Positions 55,907 to 64,000 of a stretch of DNA of 64,000 bases are shown here, one piece after another. Numbering within the stretch: the stretch's first letter is position 1; each line of letters opens with the position of its first letter. Location: assembly GCA_903901915.1 (NCBI GenBank), contig CAIUSV010000019.1, forward strand, positions 1 through 64,000, written 5' to 3'. Made by a program: the position numbers and the translations under genes. This stretch comes from an uncultured Rhodospirillaceae bacterium. GTDB taxonomy: Bacteria; Pseudomonadota; Alphaproteobacteria; Rhodospirillales; Magnetospirillaceae. A model generated the notes under the pieces. That model saw only the letters and a list, made by a program, of their open reading frames with translations, was not told the DNA's origin and searched no databases.

Positions 55907-58505
55907 TGACGATCCGATTGGGCACCACCACCACCTTGCGGGCAGGTTTCCCCGACATTGCCGAAATCACCGCCGCTTGCGCAAGCACCGTCTGCTCGGC
56001 CAGGGCGGAATCGGCGTCCTTGGGCAGTTCGATGGTGGCGCGCAGCTTGCCGTTGACCTGCACCGCCACCGTCACCGAATCCTCGACCAGCAACGCCGGG
56101 TCGGCGTCGGGCCAGGCGGCCTCGGCCAACAGGCCGTCGCCACCCAATTCGCGCCACAACTCTTCGGCCAAGTGCGGCATCATCGGCCCGATCAGACGGG
56201 CGGTGGTTTCCAGCCCTTCGCGCAGCACCCATGCCCCGCCCGCCGCGCCGACGGGAAGCTCGGCCAGCCCGTTGGTCATCTCGCGGATGCGGGCCACCGC
56301 CTTGTTGAAGTGGAAACGCTCGAGATCCTCGCCCACCTGGGCGATGGTGCGATGGACCAGACGGCGGGCCTTGACCGCGTCGGCGCCCAGTTCGGGCATG
56401 GCGGCGCCACGGGCGGGAAGCTCGGCCGTCACCACCATGCGCCACAGCCGGTTGACATAGCGCCAGGCGCCGTCGATGCCGGCCTCGGTCCAGTCCAGGT
56501 CACGCTCGGGCGGGCTGTCCGACAGCATGAACAGCCGCGCGGTGTCGGCACCGTAGCCGTCGATGATGCCGGCGGGATCGACCACGTTCTTCTTGGACTT
56601 GCTCATCTTCTCCGAGCGGCCGCCGATCACCGGGGCGCCGGACTCGACGTGGACCAGTCCACCGTTCGCCCCCGCCGTCACTTCGGTGGGATAGAGCCAT
56701 TGGCCGTCAGCCGATTTATAGGTCTCGTGGCAGATCATGCCCTGGGTCAGCAGGCCGGCGAACGGCTCCTTCACCCCGAGATAGCCGCAATCCTTCAGCG
56801 CCCGGGTGAAGAAACGGGAATAGAGCAGGTGCAGCACCGCATGCTCGATGCCACCGATATACTGGTCCACCGGCATCCAGTAATCGGCCGCAGCGCGGTC
56901 GAAGGCCACGTCGGCGCGATTGGGCGACGTGAAGCGGGCGAAGTACCACGACGACTCGAAGAACGTGTCGAAAGTGTCGGTCTCGCGCCGCGCCGGCTTG
57001 CCGCAGGCGGGGCAGGCGACGTGCTTCCAGGTGGGATGATGGTCGAGCGGATTGCCCGGCTTGTCGAAGGTGACGTCCTCGGGCAGCCGCACCGGCAACT
57101 GTTCCACCGGCACCGGCACCACGCCGCAGGATTGGCAGTGAATGACGGGAATCGGACAGCCCCAATAGCGCTGGCGCGACACGCCCCAGTCGCGCAGGCG
57201 ATAGTTGACGGTGCGCTCGCCACGGCCCATCGCCTCGATACGGCCGATGGCCTCGGCCTTGGCGGCGTCCACCGCCAGCCCGTCGAGAAAGTGGGAATTG
57301 ATCGCCACCCCGTCGCCGGTATAGGCCTCGCCGCGGGCGATGGCGGCGGCGACCTCGTCCTGTCCGGCCGTCGGCTGAACCACCTGGGTGTAGCCCAGGC
57401 CGTACTTGTTGGCGAAGTCGAGGTCGCGCTGGTCGTGGGCGGGACAGCCGAAGATGGCGCCCGAGCCGTAATCCATCAGCACGAAATTGGCGACATAGAC
57501 CGGCAGCGTCCACCCGGAGTCGAAGGGATGAACGGCGCGGATACCGGTATCGATCCCCTTCTTCTCGGCGGTCTCGATGGCCGCTTCCGAGGTGCCCATG
57601 CGATTGCATTCGGCGACGAAGTCGGCCAGGGCCGGATTGTCCTTGGCCAATTCGGCGGTCAGCGGATGATTGGCGGCGATGGCGACGAACTTGGCGCCGA
57701 ACAGGGTGTCGGGCCGGGTGGTGAACACCTCCAGCCGGCCCGCAGGCTTCGCCTGCGATTCGGCGGCGGAGCCGCCAGGGGGGGCCGCCAGATCGAACAT
57801 CAGCCGGGCGCCCTCGGACCGGCCGATCCAGTTCTCTTGCATCAGCCGTACCCGGTCGGGCCAGCGCTCCAGCGTCGTCAGCGAATCCAGCAGGTCCTGG
57901 GCATAGGCGGTGATTTTCAGGAACCACTGCGACAGCAGCCGCTTTTCCACCAGCGCGCCCGAGCGCCAGCCGCGACCGTCGATCACCTGCTCGTTGGCCA
58001 GCACGGTGTTTTCCACCGGGTCCCAGTTGACCCAGGATTCCTTGCGATAGACCAGACCGGCCTTGAGGAAATCCAGGAACATCTTCTGTTCGTGGCGATA
58101 GTATTCCGGCTCGCAGGTCGCCACCTCGCGGCGCCAGTCATAGGACAGCCCCATGGATTTGAGCTGCTCGCGCATGGCGGCGATGTTTTCGCGCGTCCAT
58201 TTGGCCGGATGGACGTTGTTCTGGATCGCCGCGTTTTCCGCCGGCAGGCCGAAGGCGTCCCAGCCCATGGGGTGCAGGACGTTGAAGCCCTTGGCCCGCT
58301 TGTAGCGCGCCACCACGTCGCCCAGGGTATAGTTGCGGACATGACCCATGTGAATGCGCCCCGAGGGATAGGGGAACATCTCAAGCACATAGTACTTGGG
58401 GCGGGATGGGTCCTCGCCGGCCTCGAAGCAGCCGCGGTCTTCCCAGACACGCTGCCACCTGGCCTCGGTTTCCTTGACGTTATAGCGCTCGTCGGCACGC
58501 GACAT
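55893..58505 (-). CDS. leuS: leucine--tRNA ligase
   Basis: The 870-residue class I synthetase has [14 protein letters not shown] (HIGH box), the editing CP1 domain with [27 protein letters not shown] zinc knuckle and [14 protein letters not shown] (KMSKS loop). Length and order match LeuRS. It lies 49 bp after the DUF3576 gene and overlaps lptE. Confidence 0.97.
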   Translation of the reverse strand: MSRADERYNVKETEARWQRVWEDRGCFEAGEDPSRPKYYVLEMFPYPSGRIHMGHVRNYTLGDVVARYKRAKGFNVLHPMGWDAFGLPAENAAIQNNVHPAKWTRENIAAMREQLKSMGLSYDWRREVATCEPEYYRHEQKMFLDFLKAGLVYRKESWVNWDPVENTVLANEQVIDGRGWRSGALVEKRLLSQWFLKITAYAQDLLDSLTTLERWPDRVRLMQENWIGRSEGARLMFDLAAPPGGSAAESQAKPAGRLEVFTTRPDTLFGAKFVAIAANHPLTAELAKDNPALADFVAECNRMGTSEAAIETAEKKGIDTGIRAVHPFDSGWTLPVYVANFVLMDYGSGAIFGCPAHDQRDLDFANKYGLGYTQVVQPTAGQDEVAAAIARGEAYTGDGVAINSHFLDGLAVDAAKAEAIGRIEAMGRGERTVNYRLRDWGVSRQRYWGCPIPVIHCQSCGVVPVPVEQLPVRLPEDVTFDKPGNPLDHHPTWKHVACPACGKPARRETDTFDTFFESSWYFARFTSPNRADVAFDRAAADYWMPVDQYIGGIEHAVLHLLYSRFFTRALKDCGYLGVKEPFAGLLTQGMICHETYKSADGQWLYPTEVTAGANGGLVHVESGAPVIGGRSEKMSKSKKNVVDPAGIIDGYGADTARLFMLSDSPPERDLDWTEAGIDGAWRYVNRLWRMVVTAELPARGAAMPELGADAVKARRLVHRTIAQVGEDLERFHFNKAVARIREMTNGLAELPVGAAGGAWVLREGLETTARLIGPMMPHLAEELWRELGGDGLLAEAAWPDADPALLVEDSVTVAVQVNGKLRATIELPKDADSALAEQTVLAQAAVISAMSGKPARKVVVVPNRIVNVVV

Positions 58506-58554
58506 GGCGTCGTCCGTTGCTGATGGTATGGAAATTGGTGGTCGGGGCGGCGGC

Positions 58555-59085
58555 CTATTCGGTCGAGACCACGCGCAACTGCCGTGCCCGGGTCAGAATC
58601 GAGTTCTCGAGATCAACCGCCATGCGGGGATCGACCTTGACGTCCACCCAGGTGCCGGTGCCGTCCTTCGCCTGCTTGAACAGGGCAACCTTGACGCCGT
58701 CGGCCCGCAGCGCGCGATCCATGATGAAGACGTTGACCTTGTAGCGTTCGTTGGGAGTCTCGGGCAGCTGGTACCAGTCGGTGATGATGGTGCCGCCAAA
58801 GGCATCGGCGGTGGTGATCGGCATGAACGAGATGGTATCGAGCGAAGCGCGCCACAGGAAGGCATTGACGCCGATGCCGGCGCCTTCACCCTCGGGCTTG
58901 CTCTTGCCGAACATGCCTTCCGAGCCGAAGATGGTATCGCGCTTTTCGTTGGACATACGGGGGGCGGTGTCGCCCCTGTCCTTGGTGGGAAAGACCGCCT
59001 GGCTCTGGTCGCAGGCCGACAGCACCATGGTCGCCGCGAAAATGGCTAAAACGGCGACAACACCCGCGAAATTCCTGCTGATCAT
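58555..59085 (-). CDS. DUF3576 lipoprotein
   Basis: From ATG 59085 the 176-residue protein has a lipobox (MVLSAC, Cys26) and a conserved DUF3576 domain with [26 protein letters not shown] and [12 protein letters not shown]. The family is typically encoded upstream of leuS-lptE-holA in Alphaproteobacteria and is probably a periplasm-facing lipoprotein linked to envelope assembly; its exact role is not known. It is divergent from the GT41 gene with 235 bp between starts. Confidence 0.88.
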   Translation of the reverse strand: MISRNFAGVVAVLAIFAATMVLSACDQSQAVFPTKDRGDTAPRMSNEKRDTIFGSEGMFGKSKPEGEGAGIGVNAFLWRASLDTISFMPITTADAFGGTIITDWYQLPETPNERYKVNVFIMDRALRADGVKVALFKQAKDGTGTWVDVKVDPRMAVDLENSILTRARQLRVVSTE

Positions 59086-59200
59086 AGTCACTTTGTTCGT
59101 CCCGCCGCGCCCGGCCGCGCGGTCCCATGGTGGCAACGCGTCACCCCTCGGCGCCGAACCGGCCGGCGCCACAGGCGGAGCATGCAACGGATGGCCCTTC

Positions 59201-59278
59201 CCGGGCAAGCGGGAAAGCCGCTTGCCCGGTCAACATCGCCAAATTGCGCCCGCGGGAAAGCCGCTTGCGCCCGCGCAA
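59201..59278. repeat. two related hairpin repeats upstream of the GT41 gene
   Basis: The first is a perfect 12-bp inverted repeat, CCGGGCAAGCGG-GAAAG-CCGCTTGCCCGG (59201-59229). The second (59244-59278) repeats GCGGGAAAGCCGCTTGC at 59252-59268 and is flanked by TTGCGC/GCGCAA. Both are in the 235-bp gap 59086-59320 between divergent genes; nothing else is evident there. They may be mobile intergenic hairpins or an RNA structure in the GT41 leader. Confidence 0.8.
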
Positions 59279-59320
59279 CACCCGTGGGACAAGACGACAC
59301 GGCGGATTTCGGGGATTGGG

Positions 59321-61690
59321 ATGTCGGCGCAAGAACTCCTGGACGAGGGCTTGAAACTCCATCGGGCGGGGGCTTTCGCCGCCGCCGAACCGCTGTACCG
59401 CGAGGTCCTCGGGCGACAGCCGGACAACGCCAAGGCGCTTCATCTCATGGGCGTGCTGGCGCTACAGACCGGGCGGACGGATCAGGCGGTCTCGTCGATC
59501 GGCCGCGCCATCGCCATCCAGCCGGATTTCCCCGAAGCCCACAACAATCTCGGCAACGCCTTCAAGGTGATGGGCCGCGCCGACGAGGCGATAGCCGCCT
59601 ATCGCCAGGCCATCGCATGGCGGCAAGATTTTCCCGAGGCGCATTACAACCTCGGCCTTCTCCTTCGGGCGCAGGGGCGACGCGACGACGCCATCGCCGC
59701 CTTCCGGCACGCCATCGCGGCCCGGCCGGACCACGCCGAGGCCTTGGCTCACCTCGGCATCGCCCTGACCGAAAGCCAGCGGTTGGAGGAAGCGACGACC
59801 GTTCTGCGGGCCGCCCTGGCCCTGACCCCGCAGCATGTCCTTGCCGCCGTCTCGCTCGGCATCGCCCTCTGCCAGCTGGAGCGGGGCGAAGAAGCCCTTC
59901 CCGTCCTCGAGGGCGCCGTCCGCGCCGCGCCCGGCTTCGCGCCGGCCCATGGCAATCTTGGACTGGCGCTGATGAAGCTGGGGCGATTGGACGAGGCGGT
60001 GGCGTGCCAGCGGGCCGCCATCGGATTGCAGCCCGATTACGCCCTGGCTCACAGCAACCTGGGCAACGCCTTGAAGGCGGCCGGGCGACCCGACGAAGCC
60101 CTTGTCGCCTATGGCGAGGCGTTGCGGTTGCGCCCGGATTTCGCCGAGTGCCACATCAATCTCGGCATCACCCTGACCGAAAGCGGCCGGCCGCAGGACG
60201 CGACAGCGGCGCTGGAGACAGCGATACGGCTGTGCCCGGACCTCGCCCGGGGTCACACCGCGCTGGGCTCGGCGCTCCAGGCGCTGTGGCGGCTGGACGA
60301 GGCGATGGCCGCCCATCGGCGGGCGCTGGATCTTTCACCCGACCTGCCCAACGCCCTGATCAACCTCGGCACCGTGCTGCAACTGCTGGGGCGGCCGACC
60401 GACGCCGCCGCCTGCTATGACCGGGTCATCGACCGCCATCCCGAGCACGAGCTGGCGTTCGGCAATCTGCTCAATTGCACCATCTACCGCGACGATCTCG
60501 ACAACGACGCCATCGCCGAGGTTCATCGCCGCTACGGCCGCGCCTTTCCCTCGGAAATCCTGGCCGGGCCGCCCATGGCCAAGCCCGACCCGGCCGACGC
60601 GGACCGCCGGCTCAGGATCGGCTACCTGTCATCGGACCTGCGCAACCACCCGGTGGCAAGCAACCTGATTCCCATAATCGAACGCCACGACCGCGCCGGC
60701 TTCGAGATCCACTTTTATGCCCACGTCCTCAAGCCCGACCGCTACACCGATGAATTCCGCGCCCTGGCCGACGGCTGGCACGACATTATCGGACTGAGCG
60801 ACCGCCAGGCCGCCGAACGTATCCGGGCCGACGGCATCGACATCCTGGTCAGTCTGGCCGGACGGTTCGACCTCAACCGTCCGGGCATCTGCCGCTACCG
60901 CGCCGCGCCGGTCCAGATCGCCACCCACGACGTCGCCACCAGCGGGCTGGCCGAGATGGATTACATCCTGGGTGACGGAACGCTGCTGGCGCGTCCCGCC
61001 ACCGAGTGGTTCAGCGAGCGACGCCTGCGGCTGCCCCGCTTTCCCATCGCCGACCTTCCGGTCGGGCTTCCCCCCGTTCCCGCCGTGCCACGCCATGGCC
61101 CGGCGGTGTTCGGGTGCTTCAACAATCCGGCCAAGATCGCGCCGACGGTGACCGCCATATGGGGAGCGGTTCTCGCCGCCCTTCCCGAGGCCAGGCTGGT
61201 GCTGAAGTATCATCAGGCCTATGGCTCGCCCCTGCTCCGTTCGCGCCTGCTGGGCGAGTTGACCCAGGCCGGGGCGGCGGCGGCTCAGGTCGAATTCATC
61301 GCCGACAAGGACGATTACGGCCGTTTCCTCGCCCGCTACGAAGCGGTGGACATCGCGCTGGACACCCAGCCGTTCAGCGGTTCCACCACCAGCTTTCAGG
61401 CGTTGGCCATGGGGGTGCCCGTCGTCACCCTGATGGGCGATCGCATGGCGGGCCGGTGGACCGCGTCCATGCTTCGCGCCGTGCGGCTGCCGCAATTGAT
61501 CGCCGCCGATCGGGACGGTTACGCCGCCGTCGCCGTGGCGGCGGCGCGGTCCGTCGATGCGTGGCGATCGCGGCGAAGCGAAATCCGCGATCGTCTCCGG
61601 TCGTCGTCGCTGTGCGACACCGCCGCCTGGACCCGGCGGCTCGAACGACTGTATCGCGCCGTCTGGCGACGGCGATGCGGGCAAGATTAG
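59321..61690 (+). CDS. TPR-repeat GT41 glycosyltransferase, second copy
   Basis: ATG 59321 with GGGGATTGGG upstream gives 789 residues: about 12 TPR repeats (residues 4-380, units such as PEAHNNLGNAFKVMGRADEAI) and a GT41 region with RIGYLSSDLRNHPVASN, DVATSGLAEMDYILGDG, FGCFNNPAKI and QPFSGSTTSFQALAMGVPVVTLMG. It is clearly paralogous to the 43987-46050 gene but has a longer TPR superhelix, so it may choose a different acceptor. It lies just upstream of the SxtJ-carbamoyltransferase cassette (55 bp gap). Confidence 0.85.
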   Translation: MSAQELLDEGLKLHRAGAFAAAEPLYREVLGRQPDNAKALHLMGVLALQTGRTDQAVSSIGRAIAIQPDFPEAHNNLGNAFKVMGRADEAIAAYRQAIAWRQDFPEAHYNLGLLLRAQGRRDDAIAAFRHAIAARPDHAEALAHLGIALTESQRLEEATTVLRAALALTPQHVLAAVSLGIALCQLERGEEALPVLEGAVRAAPGFAPAHGNLGLALMKLGRLDEAVACQRAAIGLQPDYALAHSNLGNALKAAGRPDEALVAYGEALRLRPDFAECHINLGITLTESGRPQDATAALETAIRLCPDLARGHTALGSALQALWRLDEAMAAHRRALDLSPDLPNALINLGTVLQLLGRPTDAAACYDRVIDRHPEHELAFGNLLNCTIYRDDLDNDAIAEVHRRYGRAFPSEILAGPPMAKPDPADADRRLRIGYLSSDLRNHPVASNLIPIIERHDRAGFEIHFYAHVLKPDRYTDEFRALADGWHDIIGLSDRQAAERIRADGIDILVSLAGRFDLNRPGICRYRAAPVQIATHDVATSGLAEMDYILGDGTLLARPATEWFSERRLRLPRFPIADLPVGLPPVPAVPRHGPAVFGCFNNPAKIAPTVTAIWGAVLAALPEARLVLKYHQAYGSPLLRSRLLGELTQAGAAAAQVEFIADKDDYGRFLARYEAVDIALDTQPFSGSTTSFQALAMGVPVVTLMGDRMAGRWTASMLRAVRLPQLIAADRDGYAAVAVAAARSVDAWRSRRSEIRDRLRSSSLCDTAAWTRRLERLYRAVWRRRCGQD

Positions 61691-61745
61691 GCGTTTGTCT
61701 TGAGGAATTTGCCTCGCCGCGAGGCGTATGCTAGAAGTCGCCGCC

Positions 61746-62180
61746 ATGAGCAAACCCGAAGGCGCTTTCGACAGTCAATCCCACGGCCGCAAGGTCGAGA
61801 TGGGTTCCGACCGTTCGTTCGGTCTGGTGTTCACCGCCGTGTTCGCCGTCATCTGGCTGCTGCCGCTGAAGGATGGGGGCGAACCGCGCCTGTGGGCGGC
61901 GGCGGTGGCGGGGCTGATCATGGCGGTGACCATGGCGTCCCCCGATCTGCTCAGGCCGTTCAACCGCGTATGGTTCCTGGTGGGAATGGCGCTGCACTAT
62001 GTGGTAACGCCGGTGGTGATGGGCCTGCTGTTCTTCCTGACCGTCACGCCCATCGCGCTGGTGATGCGGGCGCGGGGCAAGGACCCGTTGCGCCTCAAGC
62101 GCGACGACGGCAGCGCCAGTTATTGGATCGTGCGCCAGCCGCCGGGTCCCGAACCCGACACCATGCGCCGTCAGTTCTAG
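61746..62180 (+). CDS. SxtJ-family membrane protein
   Basis: From ATG 61746 the 144-residue protein has SDRSFGLVFTAVFAVIWLLPL, a second helix pair and the terminal KDPLRLKRDDGSASYWI motif of the SxtJ family, named from a cyanobacterial saxitoxin-type cluster and common next to carbamoyltransferases. Three to four membrane helices are expected. ATG 61728 is an alternative. A DUF5989 gene follows after 11 bases. Confidence 0.85.
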   Translation: MSKPEGAFDSQSHGRKVEMGSDRSFGLVFTAVFAVIWLLPLKDGGEPRLWAAAVAGLIMAVTMASPDLLRPFNRVWFLVGMALHYVVTPVVMGLLFFLTVTPIALVMRARGKDPLRLKRDDGSASYWIVRQPPGPEPDTMRRQF

Positions 62181-62191
62181 GAGCGTAAGAG

Positions 62192-62341
62192 GTGGGCTTT
62201 CTGATCGAACTCTGGCAATTCCTGCGCATCCGCAAGAAATTCTGGCTGCTGCCGATCCTGTTCATGATGGTGGTGTTCGGCGGACTGATCGTGCTGTCGC
62301 AGGGGTCCGCAGTGGCTCCCTTCATCTACACCCTGTTCTGA
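62192..62341 (+). CDS. DUF5989 small membrane protein, 49 residues
   Basis: GTG 62192, eight bases after AGGAG, opens a 49-codon frame whose stop overlaps the carbamoyltransferase start (TGATG at 62339-62343). The product begins with the amphipathic GFLIELWQFLRIRKKFWLLP, then one membrane helix. This is the pattern of DUF5989 proteins that accompany SxtJ and carbamoyltransferases. It may anchor the cytosolic carbamoyltransferase to the membrane; that is inference. Confidence 0.82.
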   Translation: MGFLIELWQFLRIRKKFWLLPILFMMVVFGGLIVLSQGSAVAPFIYTLF

Positions 62342-64000
62342 TGCGTATTCTCGGCATCTCGGCGCTTTATCACGACAGCGCCGCCGCCCTGATCGAGGAC
62401 GGCGTCATCCGCGCCGCCGCCCAGGAGGAACGCTTCACCCGCAAGAAGCACGATGCCGGTTTTCCCGAGCACGCCATCCGCTATTGCTTGGCCGAGGCCG
62501 GGGTCAAGCTGGGCGACATCGACTACGTGGTGTTCTACGACAAGCCGTTCCTGAAATTCGAGCGACTGCTGGAAACCTATGTCGCCTTCGCCCCCCGGGG
62601 GTTCCGTTCGTTCAAGACCGCCATGCCGGTGTGGCTGAAGGAAAAGCTGTTCCAGAAGGACCTGCTGGCCCGCGAACTGAAGCGTTTTTCCCGGCGGTTC
62701 GATTGGAGCGGCAAGCTGCTGTTCGCCGAACACCATCTGTCCCATGCCGCTTCGGCCTTCTTTCCGTCGCCGTTCGAGGACGCGGCGGTGCTGACCATGG
62801 ACGGTGTCGGCGAGTGGACCACCACCTCGGTGGCCATGGGTTCGGGCAACAAGCTGGAAATCCATAAGGAGCTGCATTTCCCCCATTCGCTCGGGCTGCT
62901 CTACTCCGCCTTCACCTACTACACCGGCTTCAAGGTCAATTCCGGCGAATACAAGCTGATGGGGCTGGCGCCCTACGGCGAGCCCAAATACTCCCGGCAG
63001 ATCCTCGACCATCTGGTCGACCTCAAGGAGGATGGCAGCTTCCGGCTCGATCAGTCCTATTTCGACTATTGCACCGGCCTGACCATGACCAACGAGCGGT
63101 TCGCCGCCCTGTTCGGCCAGCCGGTGCGCCGCGCCGACAAGGACCCGCTGACTCAGTTCCACATGGATATCGCCGCCTCGATCCAGGATGTGACCGAGAT
63201 CATCGTCTCGAAGCTGTGCCAGGGCATCCGCAAGGACACCGGGGCGCGCAACCTCTGCCTGGCCGGCGGCGTGGCGCTCAACTGCGTCGCCAACGGCAAG
63301 ATCCTGCGCCAGGGCATCTTCGACAACATCTGGATCCAACCGGCCGCCGGCGACGCCGGCGGCGCCCTGGGCGCCGCCCTGGCCGGTTATCACCTGTTCC
63401 AGGGCCAGCCCCGCACCGTCACCGCCGGCAAGGACGCCATGAAGGGCTCCTATCTCGGCCCGGTCTACCAGCAGGCCGATATCGAGGCGCGCCTCACCAA
63501 GGCCGGCGCCAGATTCACCGTGCTGGCCGACGACGCCATGATCGACGCCACCGCCGACGCCCTGGCCGCCGAGAAGGCGGTGGGCTGGATGCAGGGCCGC
63601 ATGGAGTTCGGCCCGCGCGCCCTGGGCGGCCGTTCCATCCTGGGCGATCCGCGCTCGCCCACCATGCAAAAGACGCTCAACCTCAAGGTCAAGTACCGCG
63701 AAAGCTTCCGCCCCTTCGCGCCGTCGGTGATCCGCGAGGACGTGGCCGAGTGGTTCGATCTGGACGGTGATTCGCCCTATATGCTGCTGGTGGCGCCGGT
63801 GGCGGAAAAGCACCGCCGCACCATGACCGAGGACGAACAGAAACTGTTCGGCATCGACAAGCTCAACGTGCCGCGCTCGGCGATTCCGGCGGTGACCCAC
63901 GTGGACTATTCCGCCCGGGTCCAGACCATCCACGCCGAGACCAATCCGCGCTATCACGCCCTGATTTCGGCGTTCAAGGCGCGCACCGGCTGCGGCGTGG
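62341..64000 (+). CDS. NodU/TobZ-family carbamoyltransferase (cut by window end)
   Basis: 553 residues are visible of a usual ~600-residue chain. The N-terminal ASKHA-like domain has MRILGISALYHDSAAALI, AEHHLSHAASAFFPSPF, MDGVGEW and KLMGLAPYG; the C-terminal domain, starting near residue 390, has MEFGPRALGGRSILGDPR. Such enzymes make carbamoyl-adenylate from carbamoyl phosphate and ATP and transfer the carbamoyl group to sugar hydroxyls. With SxtJ and DUF5989 it forms a conserved cassette. The stop lies beyond 64000. Confidence 0.92.
   Translation, partial: MRILGISALYHDSAAALIEDGVIRAAAQEERFTRKKHDAGFPEHAIRYCLAEAGVKLGDIDYVVFYDKPFLKFERLLETYVAFAPRGFRSFKTAMPVWLKEKLFQKDLLARELKRFSRRFDWSGKLLFAEHHLSHAASAFFPSPFEDAAVLTMDGVGEWTTTSVAMGSGNKLEIHKELHFPHSLGLLYSAFTYYTGFKVNSGEYKLMGLAPYGEPKYSRQILDHLVDLKEDGSFRLDQSYFDYCTGLTMTNERFAALFGQPVRRADKDPLTQFHMDIAASIQDVTEIIVSKLCQGIRKDTGARNLCLAGGVALNCVANGKILRQGIFDNIWIQPAAGDAGGALGAALAGYHLFQGQPRTVTAGKDAMKGSYLGPVYQQADIEARLTKAGARFTVLADDAMIDATADALAAEKAVGWMQGRMEFGPRALGGRSILGDPRSPTMQKTLNLKVKYRESFRPFAPSVIREDVAEWFDLDGDSPYMLLVAPVAEKHRRTMTEDEQKLFGIDKLNVPRSAIPAVTHVDYSARVQTIHAETNPRYHALISAFKARTGCGV

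Noticed and set aside
55722..58523. Plus-strand open frame of over 900 codons antisense to leuS
   Set aside because: Shadow of leuS; the sense strand carries HIGH and KMSKS motifs.

Overview
The window is dense, GC-rich chromosomal DNA of an alphaproteobacterium, most likely a Rhodospirillales member close to Magnetospirillum/Phaeospirillum. The support is indirect: a DUF3576-leuS-lptE-holA block, a ~180 kDa-type NAD-glutamate dehydrogenase, a Magnetospirillum-like porin leader, frequent GTG starts and ATGA overlaps. Genus is inference. About 58 protein genes (one broken, one cut by the window end) and one tRNA fill the window, and no stretch over 300 bases lacks a gene.

Region 1 (1-11148): a repeat-rich left edge, a HAD phosphatase coupled to a D-2-hydroxyacid dehydrogenase, a reverse-strand methyltransferase, then a tightly packed surface-sugar operon: heparinase-like protein, asparagine-synthetase-type amidotransferase, GT2 glycosyltransferase, a second amidotransferase, DegT-like aminotransferase and FemAB/GNAT-like acyltransferase. 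Region 2 (11175-15507, minus): purH followed by a polyprenol-phosphate-type GT2, a 37-residue membrane protein and a large membrane glycosyltransferase. Region 3 (15611-27775): wecB, an O-antigen ligase/polymerase-like protein, a SIS isomerase, two unknown membrane-associated proteins, a reverse-strand methyltransferase, two NAD-sugar epimerases, a GT2, a membrane glycosyltransferase and a B12-type radical SAM enzyme. Together these look like a lipopolysaccharide/O-antigen or other glycan locus.

Region 4 (27816-35959): an AT-rich intergenic patch with a perfect palindrome, the pqiA-pqiA-pqiB-pqiC lipid-transport operon (pqiA split in two), an orphan branched-chain-amino-acid-type binding protein divergent from an XRE-cupin regulator, then thrS and infC. 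Region 5 (36098-42659): tRNA-Ser(CGA), a methyltransferase, a frameshifted glycosyltransferase, the dTDP-rhamnose genes rfbCBDA, and an unknown protein behind a near-consensus sigma-54 promoter. Region 6 (42689-49082): yggS, a thiE-like gene, a TPR-GT41 glycosyltransferase, a porin with a clear terminator, an FkbM methyltransferase and gmhA. Region 7 (49199-59085, minus): the giant glutamate dehydrogenase with a repeat-derived tail, then holA, lptE, leuS and a DUF3576 lipoprotein. Region 8 (59321-64000): a second TPR-GT41 protein and an SxtJ-DUF5989-carbamoyltransferase cassette that runs off the window.

Housekeeping genes (purH, thrS, infC, leuS, holA, yggS) are interleaved with many envelope-glycan genes. 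Sugar activation (wecB, rfbCBDA, gmhA, epimerases), transfer (GT2, GT41, membrane GTs), modification (amidotransferases, FemAB, methyltransferases, carbamoyltransferase) and export/assembly (lptE, ligase) are all represented.
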